Assembly (NCBI GenBank): GCA_013360585.1
Contig: JABWBH010000042.1
Span: 1-64,000, forward strand
Direction of reading: 5' to 3'
Origin: Phycisphaerae bacterium
Lineage (GTDB): Bacteria > Planctomycetota > Phycisphaerae > UBA1845
Length of the DNA stretch: 64,000 nucleotides
Below, one piece after another: positions 24,584-33,619 of this stretch (its first letter is position 1; each line of letters begins with the position of its first letter). A model generated the notes under the pieces. The model ran no database searches. It was not told the origin of the DNA and saw nothing but the letters and a program-made list of their open reading frames with translations. The position numbers and the translations under genes were made by a program.

Positions 24584-26346
24584 CGCAAATGCACTCGCGC
24601 GCCTCGCCCTTCCAGCCGGATGACGCGGCTGCCGGGCGACAGTTCGACCTCGTCCCCGATCGTCTCACCGTCGATCGTGACGCGCACCGCCGGATCGCTT
24701 CGCTCCACAAGGTAGCACCCCGCCACGCGCACCGGGAACCGTGTCACAAACTCAACCGCATCCGGTGAGTGCTCCGCGCCAAAATCCCACCCCGGCAGAT
24801 AGACCCACGCATAAGGCTCCGCCAGCGCCACGTAATTCGCCGCGATCCACGCCCAGTCTTCGTCGCCGATCGCCGCGCTTCTCGAATCCTTCAGAATCAT
24901 CGTCGGCGCCGTCGACTCGAACACCTCGCGTACCGGCGCCCCGAGCTTCCCTTCGCGATAGCGCATGAGCACGCCTTGCACCAGGGACGGGTAGAAGTAG
25001 GCATGTTTCCGGAACACCGCCTGACAGCGGCCGTCGAACACCGTGGCGTCACGATCCACCAGAACGCACACCGCGTCCAAGGCATGCATCGCGCCCGCAA
25101 GCTGCTCCCGCTGCCGTGAAATCGTCGCCGCCACGCGCTGCACCGGCGCCACCGCCGCCCCCGCCGCGAACACGCCGATCAGTCCGATCCCCGCCCCCCA
25201 TCCCCCGTTTTCCGTCGCGCGTCGCCCCGCCCACTCCACCAGCGACGCAACCCCCGCCCCCGCCAGTACACAGAAAAAAGGCAGGGCGACAAGCACGGAT
25301 TGAAGATACGCCGCCGGCATCAGCGCGATCGCCGCCGCCGAAACCCCCGCGCCGATCACCGCGCCCCGCAGCGCCTGCGAACGCCCAGCGCCGTTCCCGC
25401 GCCGCCTGAACGCCGCCCATGTCCCCACGCCCGCCGCCGCAAGCAGCGGATACGGAAATGTCGCGTGGATCAGCGACCACGGATTGAAACGCTGCGGGTA
25501 CGCTACGTTTTCCATCACGGTCATGCGCCACGCCGCCCCGGCGTCGCCGCGCAGCGCCTCGCCCACCAGCCAGACCCCCACCGGCGTGCAGAACGCCGCC
25601 GCAAACCAAGCCACGCCGCCACGCGAAACCCCTGATCGTCTCTCGCTCGCTCTGAACCCGACGCTCACCGCAGCCAGAATCGCCGCCAGCGGTATCAACG
25701 CCTTCGTCGTCGCCGTCGCCCCGATCCCCAGGATCAGTCCCGCCGCCACCCACCGCCACGCCGAACCACACCGCCCTTGCCTCGAATTCGTTCCCGAAGG
25801 GCCTTCATCGCCGGACGATGACGCGCCCCGCATCGCGGACAAGATCAACCACGCACTGAAAGTAATGCACGTCAGCAGAATCCCGTCCGGGCGGATCTCC
25901 ACCGCCTTCAGCAGGTAGACCTCGCTGCACGCCAGCCACGCCGCCGCCGCCGCACCCGCGCCGCGCCCCGCACACGCCCGTCCCAGGAGGTATACGCCGG
26001 CCACCCCGGGAAGCGCCAGCGCCGCACATAACCAGCGCCCGGAAAGGAGCACGCCCGAATACTCTCCCTGCCGGGAAATCAGAAAGGAAAGCAACTGATG
26101 AAGCAGCGGAGGGTGATTGTCCCAGAAATCCCGGTAAGGCGCGAGCCCCTGCGTCAGGCACCACGCAAAGTGCAGGTGCTGAAGCTCATCATCATCCACC
26201 GCTCGCGAACCCGTCAGCAGAAAAAAAAGGATGACGCCGACCGCTGCGGCCACCGCCGCCACGCACGCCAGAACCAGGTCCAGGCGCTGCTGCGGATTCG
26301 CCTCGATTACCGGTTCTCGCAGCGTCGTCAACGATGATCCCTGCAC
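24535..26346 (-). CDS. GT39-like membrane glycosyltransferase
   Basis: The 603-aa protein has the layout of PMT/ArnT-like GT-C transferases: first membrane helix (ACVAAVAAAVGVILFF), a large first loop with the acidic DDDELQHLHFAWCL motif and DFWDNHPPLLHQ, then about ten further hydrophobic segments and a C-terminal soluble domain of about 150 aa. These enzymes move sugars from polyprenyl phosphates to acceptors on the outer face of the inner membrane. Donor and acceptor cannot be assigned. The gene is separated from the ferritin-like gene by 150 bases holding palindromic repeats. Confidence 0.75.
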   Translation of the reverse strand: MQGSSLTTLREPVIEANPQQRLDLVLACVAAVAAAVGVILFFLLTGSRAVDDDELQHLHFAWCLTQGLAPYRDFWDNHPPLLHQLLSFLISRQGEYSGVLLSGRWLCAALALPGVAGVYLLGRACAGRGAGAAAAAWLACSEVYLLKAVEIRPDGILLTCITFSAWLILSAMRGASSSGDEGPSGTNSRQGRCGSAWRWVAAGLILGIGATATTKALIPLAAILAAVSVGFRASERRSGVSRGGVAWFAAAFCTPVGVWLVGEALRGDAGAAWRMTVMENVAYPQRFNPWSLIHATFPYPLLAAAGVGTWAAFRRRGNGAGRSQALRGAVIGAGVSAAAIALMPAAYLQSVLVALPFFCVLAGAGVASLVEWAGRRATENGGWGAGIGLIGVFAAGAAVAPVQRVAATISRQREQLAGAMHALDAVCVLVDRDATVFDGRCQAVFRKHAYFYPSLVQGVLMRYREGKLGAPVREVFESTAPTMILKDSRSAAIGDEDWAWIAANYVALAEPYAWVYLPGWDFGAEHSPDAVEFVTRFPVRVAGCYLVERSDPAVRVTIDGETIGDEVELSPGSRVIRLEGRGARVHLRYCPPSSEEIGGGGLP

Positions 26347-26373
26347 GGCCTCGCGGACTACGGACCTTGGACC

Positions 26374-26465
26374 GCGGACCTCCGGTCCGCTTCACGTAAA
26401 CGCCCGCCCGGACCTCCGGTCCGCCATGCACAAGCGTACACCCGGACCCCGGACCTCCGGTCCGC
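26374..26465. repeat. Three CGGACCTCCGGTCCGC palindromes
   Basis: Copies at 26374-26390, 26408-26424 and 26449-26465 fill the gap upstream of the glycosyltransferase gene. They are the same unit as in the 30-base tandem array at 18487-18570. A decayed copy lies near 30523-30538. Confidence 0.75.
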
Positions 26466-26496
26466 ACCTCACCAACTCTGTCTCGAACCGGTGGGC

Positions 26497-26961
26497 CTAC
26501 TTCGCAGCCGAAACAGACCCAGCGGCGGGTGGCGCGCCCGACGTCATGAACGAAGTCAGCTCGCGCACATGCTCCCGATGCCGCGCCAGTATCCGCGATG
26601 ACGCTGCCGCCGCCTCCGGCCACGCGCCCAGTCTCGGCAGGGCTTGCTCATACTCCTCGACGATCCGCTGTTCGTTGCGAATCACCCGCGGCAGCACATG
26701 CCGAAGCTCCTGATAATGAAGTTCCGCGGCTCGCGGATCCGGACGACCCGGGGCGACGCCGCCGCGCAACCCGACGATCGCATCCACCAGCCAACGCTGG
26801 TGCTCGTCAATCTCCCGCACCATCCGGCGCACCGCCAGATCCTCCCGAGCCGTCGCACGCGACACGAACACCGTAGACGCCAGAAGGTGCGAAATAAGAC
26901 TGCCTCGCTCCAGCGACAGCAGGTCATTCAGAATCTCAATGACCTCGCGGCGATCCGTCAC
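26497..26961 (-). CDS. Ferritin-like helical protein
   Basis: The 154-aa protein is almost all helix and shows the pattern of a four-helix ferritin-like bundle: ILNDLLSLERGSLISHLL in helix A, REIDEHQRWLVDAI in helix B, LHYQELRHVLPRVIRNEQ in helix C and SRILARHREHVREL in helix D. Glu and His residues sit at spacings suited to metal binding, but the classic ExxH pairs are not all evident. Its start overlaps the nuoN stop (26958-26961, ATGA), so it is expressed with complex I. Role unknown; iron or oxidative-stress handling is an inference. Confidence 0.55.
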   Translation of the reverse strand: MTDRREVIEILNDLLSLERGSLISHLLASTVFVSRATAREDLAVRRMVREIDEHQRWLVDAIVGLRGGVAPGRPDPRAAELHYQELRHVLPRVIRNEQRIVEEYEQALPRLGAWPEAAAASSRILARHREHVRELTSFMTSGAPPAAGSVSAAK

Positions 26962-28601
26962 GGCGCGCGCTCCGCCAGCGCAGGTGCATCCGCGTCCCCG
27001 GTCGAGACGCGCACCGTCGGGCGCGGCTCAAACAACCCCGACGCATAACGCTCCGACGCCCGCTTCACCGGATCCACGAAGACGAAAAGGACGCATAACG
27101 CCACTGCGCAGAAGTTCACCAGCGCCGCACCGCCCACCGGGATCGACAACGCCGGTCTCCCGTCATCCCGCAGCGTCATCTGCACGACAACCCGCATGTA
27201 ATAATAAAGCGAAAACAAGGTGTTCAGCGCCGCCGCCGTGATCAACACCCACGACAGCAGCGTCCCCTGGCGACCCAGCGCCACCAGCACCCACCACTTC
27301 CCGATGAACCCCGCAAACGGCGGCAGCCCCACCAGCGACACCAGGCACACGATCATCGGAACCGCCAGCAGCGGCGCCCGACGGATCAACCCCGTGAACG
27401 CCGACATCTCCTCACTGCCGGCACGCCACCCCACCATCGCCACCACGCCGAACGCCCCGAGATTCATGAACATGTAGATCACAATGTACGTCAGCAGCGC
27501 GCTCATCCCCGCCGTCGCATCCGGCGCTGACGGACTCAGGAACACCGCCCCCGCCATCAGCATGTACCCCGCGTGCGCGATCGACGAATACGCCAGCATG
27601 CGCTTCACGTTCGACTGACGGTACGCCGCGAAATTCGCCCAGGTACACGTCACGATCGACATCAGCCCCACGCCCCACGCCAGAGGCGCCACCGACGACC
27701 AATACGGCAGAAACCCCGCATCCGCCTTCGTGATCGGAAGGTTCACCGTAAATCCGTGCACGACGCGCGCCAGCAGCAGCAACCCCGCCGCCTTGCTCGC
27801 CACCGACAACCACGTCGTCACCTCCGTCTTCGCCCCCTCGAACGCGTCCGGACACCAGAAGTGCAGCGGAACCGCGGAAATCTTGAACCCGATTCCCACC
27901 AGCAACCCGATCAGCCCCAGCCCCAGGGCTAACCGGTTCGCGCCGGAGGTCTCCGCGTACCACGCCCGCGCCACGTCCCCGATCTCCAGCGACCCGCCGG
28001 TCAATCCGTAAAGCAGGCTCACGCCGTAAATCAGCGTCGCCGCGCTGATCGCCCCGAACACCATGTATTTCAGCGACGCTTCCGCGCCCTTCGCATCCCG
28101 CTTGTTGAACCCGACGATCGCGTAGCTCGGCAGCGACGCCGTCTCGATCGCAATGACCATCATCAGCAGGTTCGTCGTGCTCACCATCAGCGCCATGCCC
28201 AGCGCGCTGCCCAGCAGCAGGATGAAAAACTCCGGCGCGTCGCGCTCCGTCGAGGCGCTGCCCATCCACCACAGCGCCGTCACCCCCCCCAGAAACACGA
28301 TCAGCACCAGCTTGAAAAACGTCCCGAGGTGGTCCGCGATCAGCATCCCGGACCCCGCCTCCGGCGTGAGCACCCCCTGCCCTTCCGGCGCGACGACCCC
28401 GAAATTGCGCAACACCAGCACCAGCGCCGCGAGCACGCCCAGCGTCGCCACGGTCCCGATCGTCCGCGCCCCGCGCCCCAGCAGCATCGGTGCCGTCACG
28501 ATCGCCAGCATTGTCGCCACCAGCGCAATCTCCGGCGAGAACAACCGCAGTTGTCCGCCGATGTCGATCCCGGCCCAGATGTCGCTCGCTGCTGCTATCA
28601 T
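26958..28601 (-). CDS. nuoN: NADH-quinone oxidoreductase subunit N
   Basis: This 547-aa antiporter-like subunit of complex I has about 14 membrane helices. The conserved features are FFILLLGSALGMALMVS followed by IAIETASLPSYAIVGF and the Lys-containing KGAEASLKYMVFGAISAA, typical of NuoN. It forms one of the proton channels in the membrane arm. It is the last nuo gene of the operon, 51 bases after nuoM, and overlaps the ferritin-like gene. Confidence 0.95.
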   Translation of the reverse strand: MIAAASDIWAGIDIGGQLRLFSPEIALVATMLAIVTAPMLLGRGARTIGTVATLGVLAALVLVLRNFGVVAPEGQGVLTPEAGSGMLIADHLGTFFKLVLIVFLGGVTALWWMGSASTERDAPEFFILLLGSALGMALMVSTTNLLMMVIAIETASLPSYAIVGFNKRDAKGAEASLKYMVFGAISAATLIYGVSLLYGLTGGSLEIGDVARAWYAETSGANRLALGLGLIGLLVGIGFKISAVPLHFWCPDAFEGAKTEVTTWLSVASKAAGLLLLARVVHGFTVNLPITKADAGFLPYWSSVAPLAWGVGLMSIVTCTWANFAAYRQSNVKRMLAYSSIAHAGYMLMAGAVFLSPSAPDATAGMSALLTYIVIYMFMNLGAFGVVAMVGWRAGSEEMSAFTGLIRRAPLLAVPMIVCLVSLVGLPPFAGFIGKWWVLVALGRQGTLLSWVLITAAALNTLFSLYYYMRVVVQMTLRDDGRPALSIPVGGAALVNFCAVALCVLFVFVDPVKRASERYASGLFEPRPTVRVSTGDADAPALAERAP

Positions 28602-28652
28602 TCGCCCGCCACCCCGGTAACCCCGTCAACCGGCCTCGTGACCGGTTGCCTC

Positions 28653-30311
28653 TCAACCCGTCCCCATCATCGCCAGAATATGATTCAACGTCCCGTTGCA
28701 GTAATTGAACACCGTCTGACTCGGAAACACGCCCATCACGATGCACAACACCGCGAACGGCGCGAGGATCCCCATCTCCCGCGCCGTCGCTTCCGGCATG
28801 TCGTGATCCGGATCCTCGTGCGGGTGACCCAGATACACGCGCTTGATCGTCCACAGAATGTACCCCGCCGTCAGGATCACCCCCGCCGCCGCCAGCACCG
28901 CCATCGGATACGCCCAGTCCCAGCGCGCCCCCGCCCGGAACGTCCCGATCAGCACCCACGCCTCCCCGATGAATCCGCAAAGACCCGGCAGCCCCAGCGA
29001 CGCGAAAAACCCGATCGTCGCCATCGTCCCGTACTTCGGCATCGTCAGCCACAACCCGCCGAAACGATTCAGGTCGCGGTGATGCGCCCGGTCATACACG
29101 ACGCCGACGAGGAAGAAGCACATCGGCGAGCTGATCCCGTGCGCCAGCATCTGGAACATCGCCCCTTGAAAACCCTCGGCCGACATGATCGCCACGCCCA
29201 GCAGCACGTACCCCATGTGCGACACCGAGCTGTACGCCACCAGCTTCTTGAAGTCCGTCTGCGCCATCGCGCATAACGCCCCGTACAAGATGCTGATCAC
29301 CCCCACCGTCGCCAGCGTGAACGCCCACGCCTCTCCGCCCGACGGGAAGATCGGGTAACACAACCGCAGGAACCCGTATCCGCCCATCTTCAGCAGCACG
29401 CCCGCCAGAATCATCGAAATCGGCGTCGGAGCCTCCACGTGCGCGTCCGGCAGCCACGTATGAAACGGGAAGCTCGGCAGCTTGATCGCAAACCCGATGA
29501 ACAGAAAGATGAACATGATCGGGGCGAACTTGATCCCCAGGAACGTCGTCCCCGCCGAGGCGAAGTGCTGGACGATCGCGTCGTTCGTCGCCATCTCGAT
29601 CAGATCGAACGTGCCCCCCGTCAGGAACTTCCCGAGCACGTAACCGCTGGCGATGCCCGCGCTCTGCGACCCGGACCGCAGCGTCTCCTGCGTCATCGCC
29701 GCACTGATCGCCGCCGCGCTCTGGAAGTACATCGCCACCAGCGCCACCAGCATCAGCACCGACCCGGCCAGCGTAAACAGGAAGAACTTGATCGCCGCGT
29801 ACTCCTTCCGCGGACCGCCCCACACCCCGATGAGGAAATACATCGGCAGGAGCATCACCTCCCAGAACACGTAGAACAGGAAGAAGTCCAGCGCCGCGAA
29901 CACCCCCAGCATGCCCGTCTCCAGCAGCAGGAAGAGAATGAAATATGTGCGAATCCCCTTGTTGACCTTCCAGTGCTCGAAGTTCCAGCTCGCCCAGCAC
30001 GCCAGAAAGCTCACCAGCGTCGTCAGGATCACCAGCGGAAATGACAGACCGTCCACCCCGACGAAGTACTCGATCGTGAAGCTCTCCGCCGTGATCCACG
30101 TCGCCCGCTCGACAAAGTGCATCGTGCCGTAGCGCGTGCCGAACGTCGCCTCAGGGTTCTCAACGCCGCCCAGAAACGTCGGCAGCAGGAACAATGACAG
30201 CACGAACGTCGCCAGCGTCGTCGCCAGCGCGATCCGCTTCACCTGCCCCTTCGGCGCGAACAAGCACAGCGCCGCCCCGATCGCCGGAAGAAAAATCGTC
30301 CAACTCAACAT
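28653..30311 (-). CDS. nuoM: NADH-quinone oxidoreductase subunit M
   Basis: This 552-aa antiporter-like subunit has the NuoM features: VDGLSFPLVILTTLVSFLAC near the N-terminus, FYVFWEVMLLPMYFLIGVWG with the key Glu, and LPSFPFHTWLPDAHVEAPT. Hydrophobic segments cover the rest. The loop TQETLRSGSQSAGIASGYVLG is somewhat longer than usual. It works with NuoL and NuoN in proton translocation. The 274-base gap to nuoL is filled with palindromic repeats, so the operon is loosely packed there. Confidence 0.95.
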   Translation of the reverse strand: MLSWTIFLPAIGAALCLFAPKGQVKRIALATTLATFVLSLFLLPTFLGGVENPEATFGTRYGTMHFVERATWITAESFTIEYFVGVDGLSFPLVILTTLVSFLACWASWNFEHWKVNKGIRTYFILFLLLETGMLGVFAALDFFLFYVFWEVMLLPMYFLIGVWGGPRKEYAAIKFFLFTLAGSVLMLVALVAMYFQSAAAISAAMTQETLRSGSQSAGIASGYVLGKFLTGGTFDLIEMATNDAIVQHFASAGTTFLGIKFAPIMFIFLFIGFAIKLPSFPFHTWLPDAHVEAPTPISMILAGVLLKMGGYGFLRLCYPIFPSGGEAWAFTLATVGVISILYGALCAMAQTDFKKLVAYSSVSHMGYVLLGVAIMSAEGFQGAMFQMLAHGISSPMCFFLVGVVYDRAHHRDLNRFGGLWLTMPKYGTMATIGFFASLGLPGLCGFIGEAWVLIGTFRAGARWDWAYPMAVLAAAGVILTAGYILWTIKRVYLGHPHEDPDHDMPEATAREMGILAPFAVLCIVMGVFPSQTVFNYCNGTLNHILAMMGTG

Positions 30312-30326
30312 ATCGTCGCATCCGTT

Positions 30327-30540
30327 GGGCGGGCTACGCCCGCCTCAGCACACCCGACCCATCCCGGCGGACAAAGCCCGCCCTACCACACCTCAATCCC
30401 CTGAGAATCCCACCCGCAGAGCGGGCTGCGCCCGCCGCTGCCCGCGCCCCGTCTTCTCGGGTTACACCCACCTCATCACCCGACCCATCCCGGCGGGCAG
30501 AGCCCGCCCTGCCACAACCGGACCGCGAACCTCCGGTCCC
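30327..30540. repeat. Cluster of dispersed palindromes between nuoL and nuoM
   Basis: The gap holds GGGCGGGCTACGCCCGCC (30327-30344), a CGGCGG...GCCCGCC copy (30365-30382), GCGGGCTGCGCCCGC (30421-30435) and GGCGGGCAGAGCCCGCC (30492-30508). A decayed GGACCTCCGGTCC copy lies near 30523-30538. The two GGCGG units are each preceded by the same CCCGACCCATCCC and followed by CCTNCCACA, so a longer unit of about 45 bases is duplicated. Confidence 0.75.
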
Positions 30541-30585
30541 CAACCAAGCTCACGGACGGCGGACCCTCCTGCTCTGCGCGAACCG

Positions 30586-33063
30586 TCATCCGCCGTTCAC
30601 ACGCATCACCACGATCAGCGCCGCGATCGCCGCCGTCGCCAGACCCACGCTCCACAACACATACTTGCGGATCCCGCCCGTCTGCGGTTTGCGCAGCACC
30701 TCCGCCAGATCATTCGCCGTCTCGCTGATCCCGTTCACGAACCCGTCCACGCCCTGCGCATCCAGCACGCGCCCCGAGAACGCCGCAATCCGCTCCGTCA
30801 CTCCGCTCAGCAGGTTGTACACCAGGTCGATCACCCACGTGTCGATGAACGCACACACCGCCGCCACCGCCCGGCATCCGCGCACCCACAGGAAGTCGTA
30901 CAACTCGTCGAAGTAGTATTTCCGCTCCAGCAGCGTGTGCAGCAGATTGAAAGGCGGAATCGCCTTGATCCGCGACGCCACGTCCAGCCCGTTGCGATAG
31001 ATCGCCCACGAAACCGCGAAGCCGATCAGGAACGCGAAACCCACCAGTCCGACCAGCTTCTTGTGCGGGTCGCGCTCCGGGGTGTGATCCAGCGACAGCA
31101 GCGCCGCCGCGGGCTCATGCGCCTCGCCGTCCACCGCGACGACCAGCGGAGCGTCCGCCGCGGCCTCGGCGGCGTGCGACAGCATCGGGCGGAACAGAAA
31201 GTAACTCGAAACCAACGTTCCCACCGCCAGCACCACCAGCGGCGTCGTCATCATCTTCGATTCATGCGCATGCTCGTGGACGTGATGATCGCGCGGGTGG
31301 CCCATGAACGTCAGCCACCACGCCCGGAACATGTAGAACGGCGTCACGTAGGCCGTAAGGATGGCGAACCAGAACATCCACTTCGGCAGCGCCTGAATCC
31401 CGGACGCCACGCCGTCTTTCTCGCTTGCGTGATGTTCGCCCCCTTCGGCCCCGTGAGCATCCTTCTCGCTCCCGGCAGCCTTTTGCGCCGGTGTTCCTGC
31501 CGCGGAATGCTGAACCTCCTCTGAACTTCCGCTCGAAAATGCCGCAAGCCGAACCCCGCGCCCGCCGGCGGCGCTTTCAGCACTTCGCGTCCCGCCGTCG
31601 GCATGCTTTTCCTTATTCGCGGGTCGCGCTTCGCCGTTCGCGCCCGCCTCCGCGTGACCCTCTGACGGCGCGCCGAACCGCCCCCAGTTGTACGCCCGGT
31701 CATACGCGACGGCGAGAATCTCGTCCTTGCTGAAGAACCCGCCGAGTCCGAACTTCCAGTGCCCGAGGTGTACTCCCGGAATCCCGAAGCCCGCGATCGC
31801 CAGCACACCGACGAAGAACGTCCAGCACGTCACCGGCATCTTCGTCCGCAGACCACCCATCCGCCGCATGTCCTGCACGTGGTGGCAGCCTTCGATCACC
31901 TGCCCGCTGCCGAGGAAAAGCATCGCCTTGAAGAACGCATGCGTGATCAGGTGGAACAGCGCCGCCGTCCACGCCCCGACGCCCATCCCGAAAATCATGT
32001 AACCAAGCTGTGACAGCGTCGAATACGCCAGACACTTCTTGATGTCCGTCTGCACGATCGCGATCAGCGCCATGAACGTCAGTGTGATGCACCCGATCAC
32101 CGCGATGAACATCTGCGCATCCGGCGTCAGCAGGCGGAACACCCGCGCCACCAGGTACACCCCCGCCGCCACCATCGTCGCCGCGTGGATCAGCGCCGAC
32201 ACCGGCGTCGGACCCGCCATCGCGTCCGGCAGCCACACGTGCAGCGGGAACTGCGCGCTCTTGCCCATCGCCCCGCAGAACAGGCCCACGCCCATCAGCG
32301 TCGCCAGCGTCATCCCCGAAAACGTCCACCCGAAGATCGGGACCGTCACCTGCGGCGCGAAAAGCCCCGTGCTCGTGGCGAGCTGCGTCTTGAACGCCGC
32401 CGCCGCGCCCTCCAGGTCCAGCGTCCCCAGAAACGTGAAGACGATCCCCAGCCCGATGATGAACCCGAAGTCGCCCACGCGGTTGGTGATGAACGCCTTC
32501 ATCGCCGCCGGCGGTGCGTAGTCCGTCTCAAAGTAGAACCCGATGAGCAGGTAGCTGCACAGCCCCACCAGCTCCCAGAAGATGAACAGGAACAGCAGGC
32601 TCGGAGAGATGACCAGCCCCAGCATCGAGAACGCAAAAAGCGCCAGGTACGCGAAGAACCGCCAGTACTTGCTCTGATGATGCACGCAGTCCGCGTGCCC
32701 CGACATGTACCCGATGCTGAAAAAGAAGATCCAGAACGCGATGAAACACACCATGAAGTGCATCGCGACCGTCAGCGAGTCGAGCTTCACTCCGAACGTG
32801 ACGTCGAAACGCCCGAGCTGCGCCCACAACACCTGCGAGTGCTGCGCCGCCGCGGTCAGTTCCGCCCGCTGCTCCGGCGAGGTAAAGAACCACGTGACGA
32901 ACACGACCGCCGACAGCGCCAGCGGAACCCCCATCCCGCCGATCAGCCCCACCCATCCGGCGCGCGGCTTGCCGATCTTCGGCCCCCACAGAACGAGGAT
33001 CCAGAACGTAAGAAAGGGCGTAATCAGCGACGCCGCGAGAAGTTTTGCGAGAACAGGTTCCAT
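30586..33063 (-). CDS. nuoL: NADH-quinone oxidoreductase subunit L, with large insert
   Basis: This 825-aa complex I antiporter subunit has DSLTVAMHFMVCFIAFW, FIFWELVGLCSYLLIGFYFE and the hallmark FPLHVWLPDAMAGPTPVSAL. The long C-terminal lateral helix region follows (from about residue 640). It is longer than the usual 600-700 aa because of a hydrophilic His/Glu/Lys/Ala insert at about residues 460-555 (including KEKHADGGTRSAESAAGG and EGGEHHASEKDG). The core of the protein looks intact, so the insert is probably a tolerated loop expansion. Cotranscribed with the other nuo genes. Confidence 0.95.
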   Translation of the reverse strand: MEPVLAKLLAASLITPFLTFWILVLWGPKIGKPRAGWVGLIGGMGVPLALSAVVFVTWFFTSPEQRAELTAAAQHSQVLWAQLGRFDVTFGVKLDSLTVAMHFMVCFIAFWIFFFSIGYMSGHADCVHHQSKYWRFFAYLALFAFSMLGLVISPSLLFLFIFWELVGLCSYLLIGFYFETDYAPPAAMKAFITNRVGDFGFIIGLGIVFTFLGTLDLEGAAAAFKTQLATSTGLFAPQVTVPIFGWTFSGMTLATLMGVGLFCGAMGKSAQFPLHVWLPDAMAGPTPVSALIHAATMVAAGVYLVARVFRLLTPDAQMFIAVIGCITLTFMALIAIVQTDIKKCLAYSTLSQLGYMIFGMGVGAWTAALFHLITHAFFKAMLFLGSGQVIEGCHHVQDMRRMGGLRTKMPVTCWTFFVGVLAIAGFGIPGVHLGHWKFGLGGFFSKDEILAVAYDRAYNWGRFGAPSEGHAEAGANGEARPANKEKHADGGTRSAESAAGGRGVRLAAFSSGSSEEVQHSAAGTPAQKAAGSEKDAHGAEGGEHHASEKDGVASGIQALPKWMFWFAILTAYVTPFYMFRAWWLTFMGHPRDHHVHEHAHESKMMTTPLVVLAVGTLVSSYFLFRPMLSHAAEAAADAPLVVAVDGEAHEPAAALLSLDHTPERDPHKKLVGLVGFAFLIGFAVSWAIYRNGLDVASRIKAIPPFNLLHTLLERKYYFDELYDFLWVRGCRAVAAVCAFIDTWVIDLVYNLLSGVTERIAAFSGRVLDAQGVDGFVNGISETANDLAEVLRKPQTGGIRKYVLWSVGLATAAIAALIVVMRVNGG

Positions 33064-33204
33064 AGATTGCTGTTAACTGTCCGCGATGAGCCGTTCGCGG
33101 TTATGTCCGCCTCTTGACCGTCGGACGGCAAGCGTGCGTCCTCCGGCTTTCGAGTGTTCAACTTTCGACGTTTCGACTTTCGACTTCCTGGTGTTTCGGC
33201 GCTG
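33064..33204. other. nuoK-nuoL spacer, low-complexity
   Basis: The 141-base spacer contains imperfect repeats of TTTCGACTTTCGAC (33165-33186) and no gene. The repeated TTCGAC/TTTCGAC tract resembles the TTCGC-rich sequences behind kinases 2 and 3 in style but not in exact sequence. Confidence 0.4.
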
Positions 33205-33528
33205 TCAACCCCGCAGCACATCCCCCTGGTCCACGTCCACCGTCACCAGGTTCTTGTAAAAGTTCATGCAGATCGCCACCGCCAGCGCCGCCTCCGCCGC
33301 CGCCAGCACGATCACGAACAACGCCGCGATCTGCCCGTCCATCAGGCCCGCCCGATACCGGTCGAACGCCACCAGGTTCACGTTCGCGCTGTTCAGCACC
33401 AGCTCCACGCCGATCAGAATCCCGATCGCGTTCCGCTTCGTCGCCATCGTGAACACGCCCGCGCAGAACAGCACGGCGGAGACGATGAGGTAATGAGTTA
33501 ATCCGATCGTCAGCACGGTCGCATGCAC
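33205..33528 (-). CDS. nuoK: NADH-quinone oxidoreductase subunit K
   Basis: This 107-aa protein with three membrane helices matches NuoK: GLTHYLIVSAVLFCAGVFTM, the conserved Glu in GIELVLNSANVNLVAF-like sequence (IGVELVLNSANVNLVAF) and FVIVLAAAEAALAVAI. CGGAG lies four bases before the ATG. It sits between nuoJ and nuoL in the standard order. Confidence 0.95.
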   Translation of the reverse strand: MHATVLTIGLTHYLIVSAVLFCAGVFTMATKRNAIGILIGVELVLNSANVNLVAFDRYRAGLMDGQIAALFVIVLAAAEAALAVAICMNFYKNLVTVDVDQGDVLRG

Positions 33529-33619
33529 TCCGAAATGCAGAGGCTGATGTTGGAAAGCAAAGGCTCAGACCGGACCTGCCGGGTCGCCCTTCATCAGACC
33601 TCTGCCCCCCCCTCCGCTG

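Noticed and set aside
27412-29052. 546-aa minus-strand frame over nuoN and the end of nuoM
   Set aside because: It is a shifted reading of nuoN, Asp/Gly/Arg-rich without any family character.
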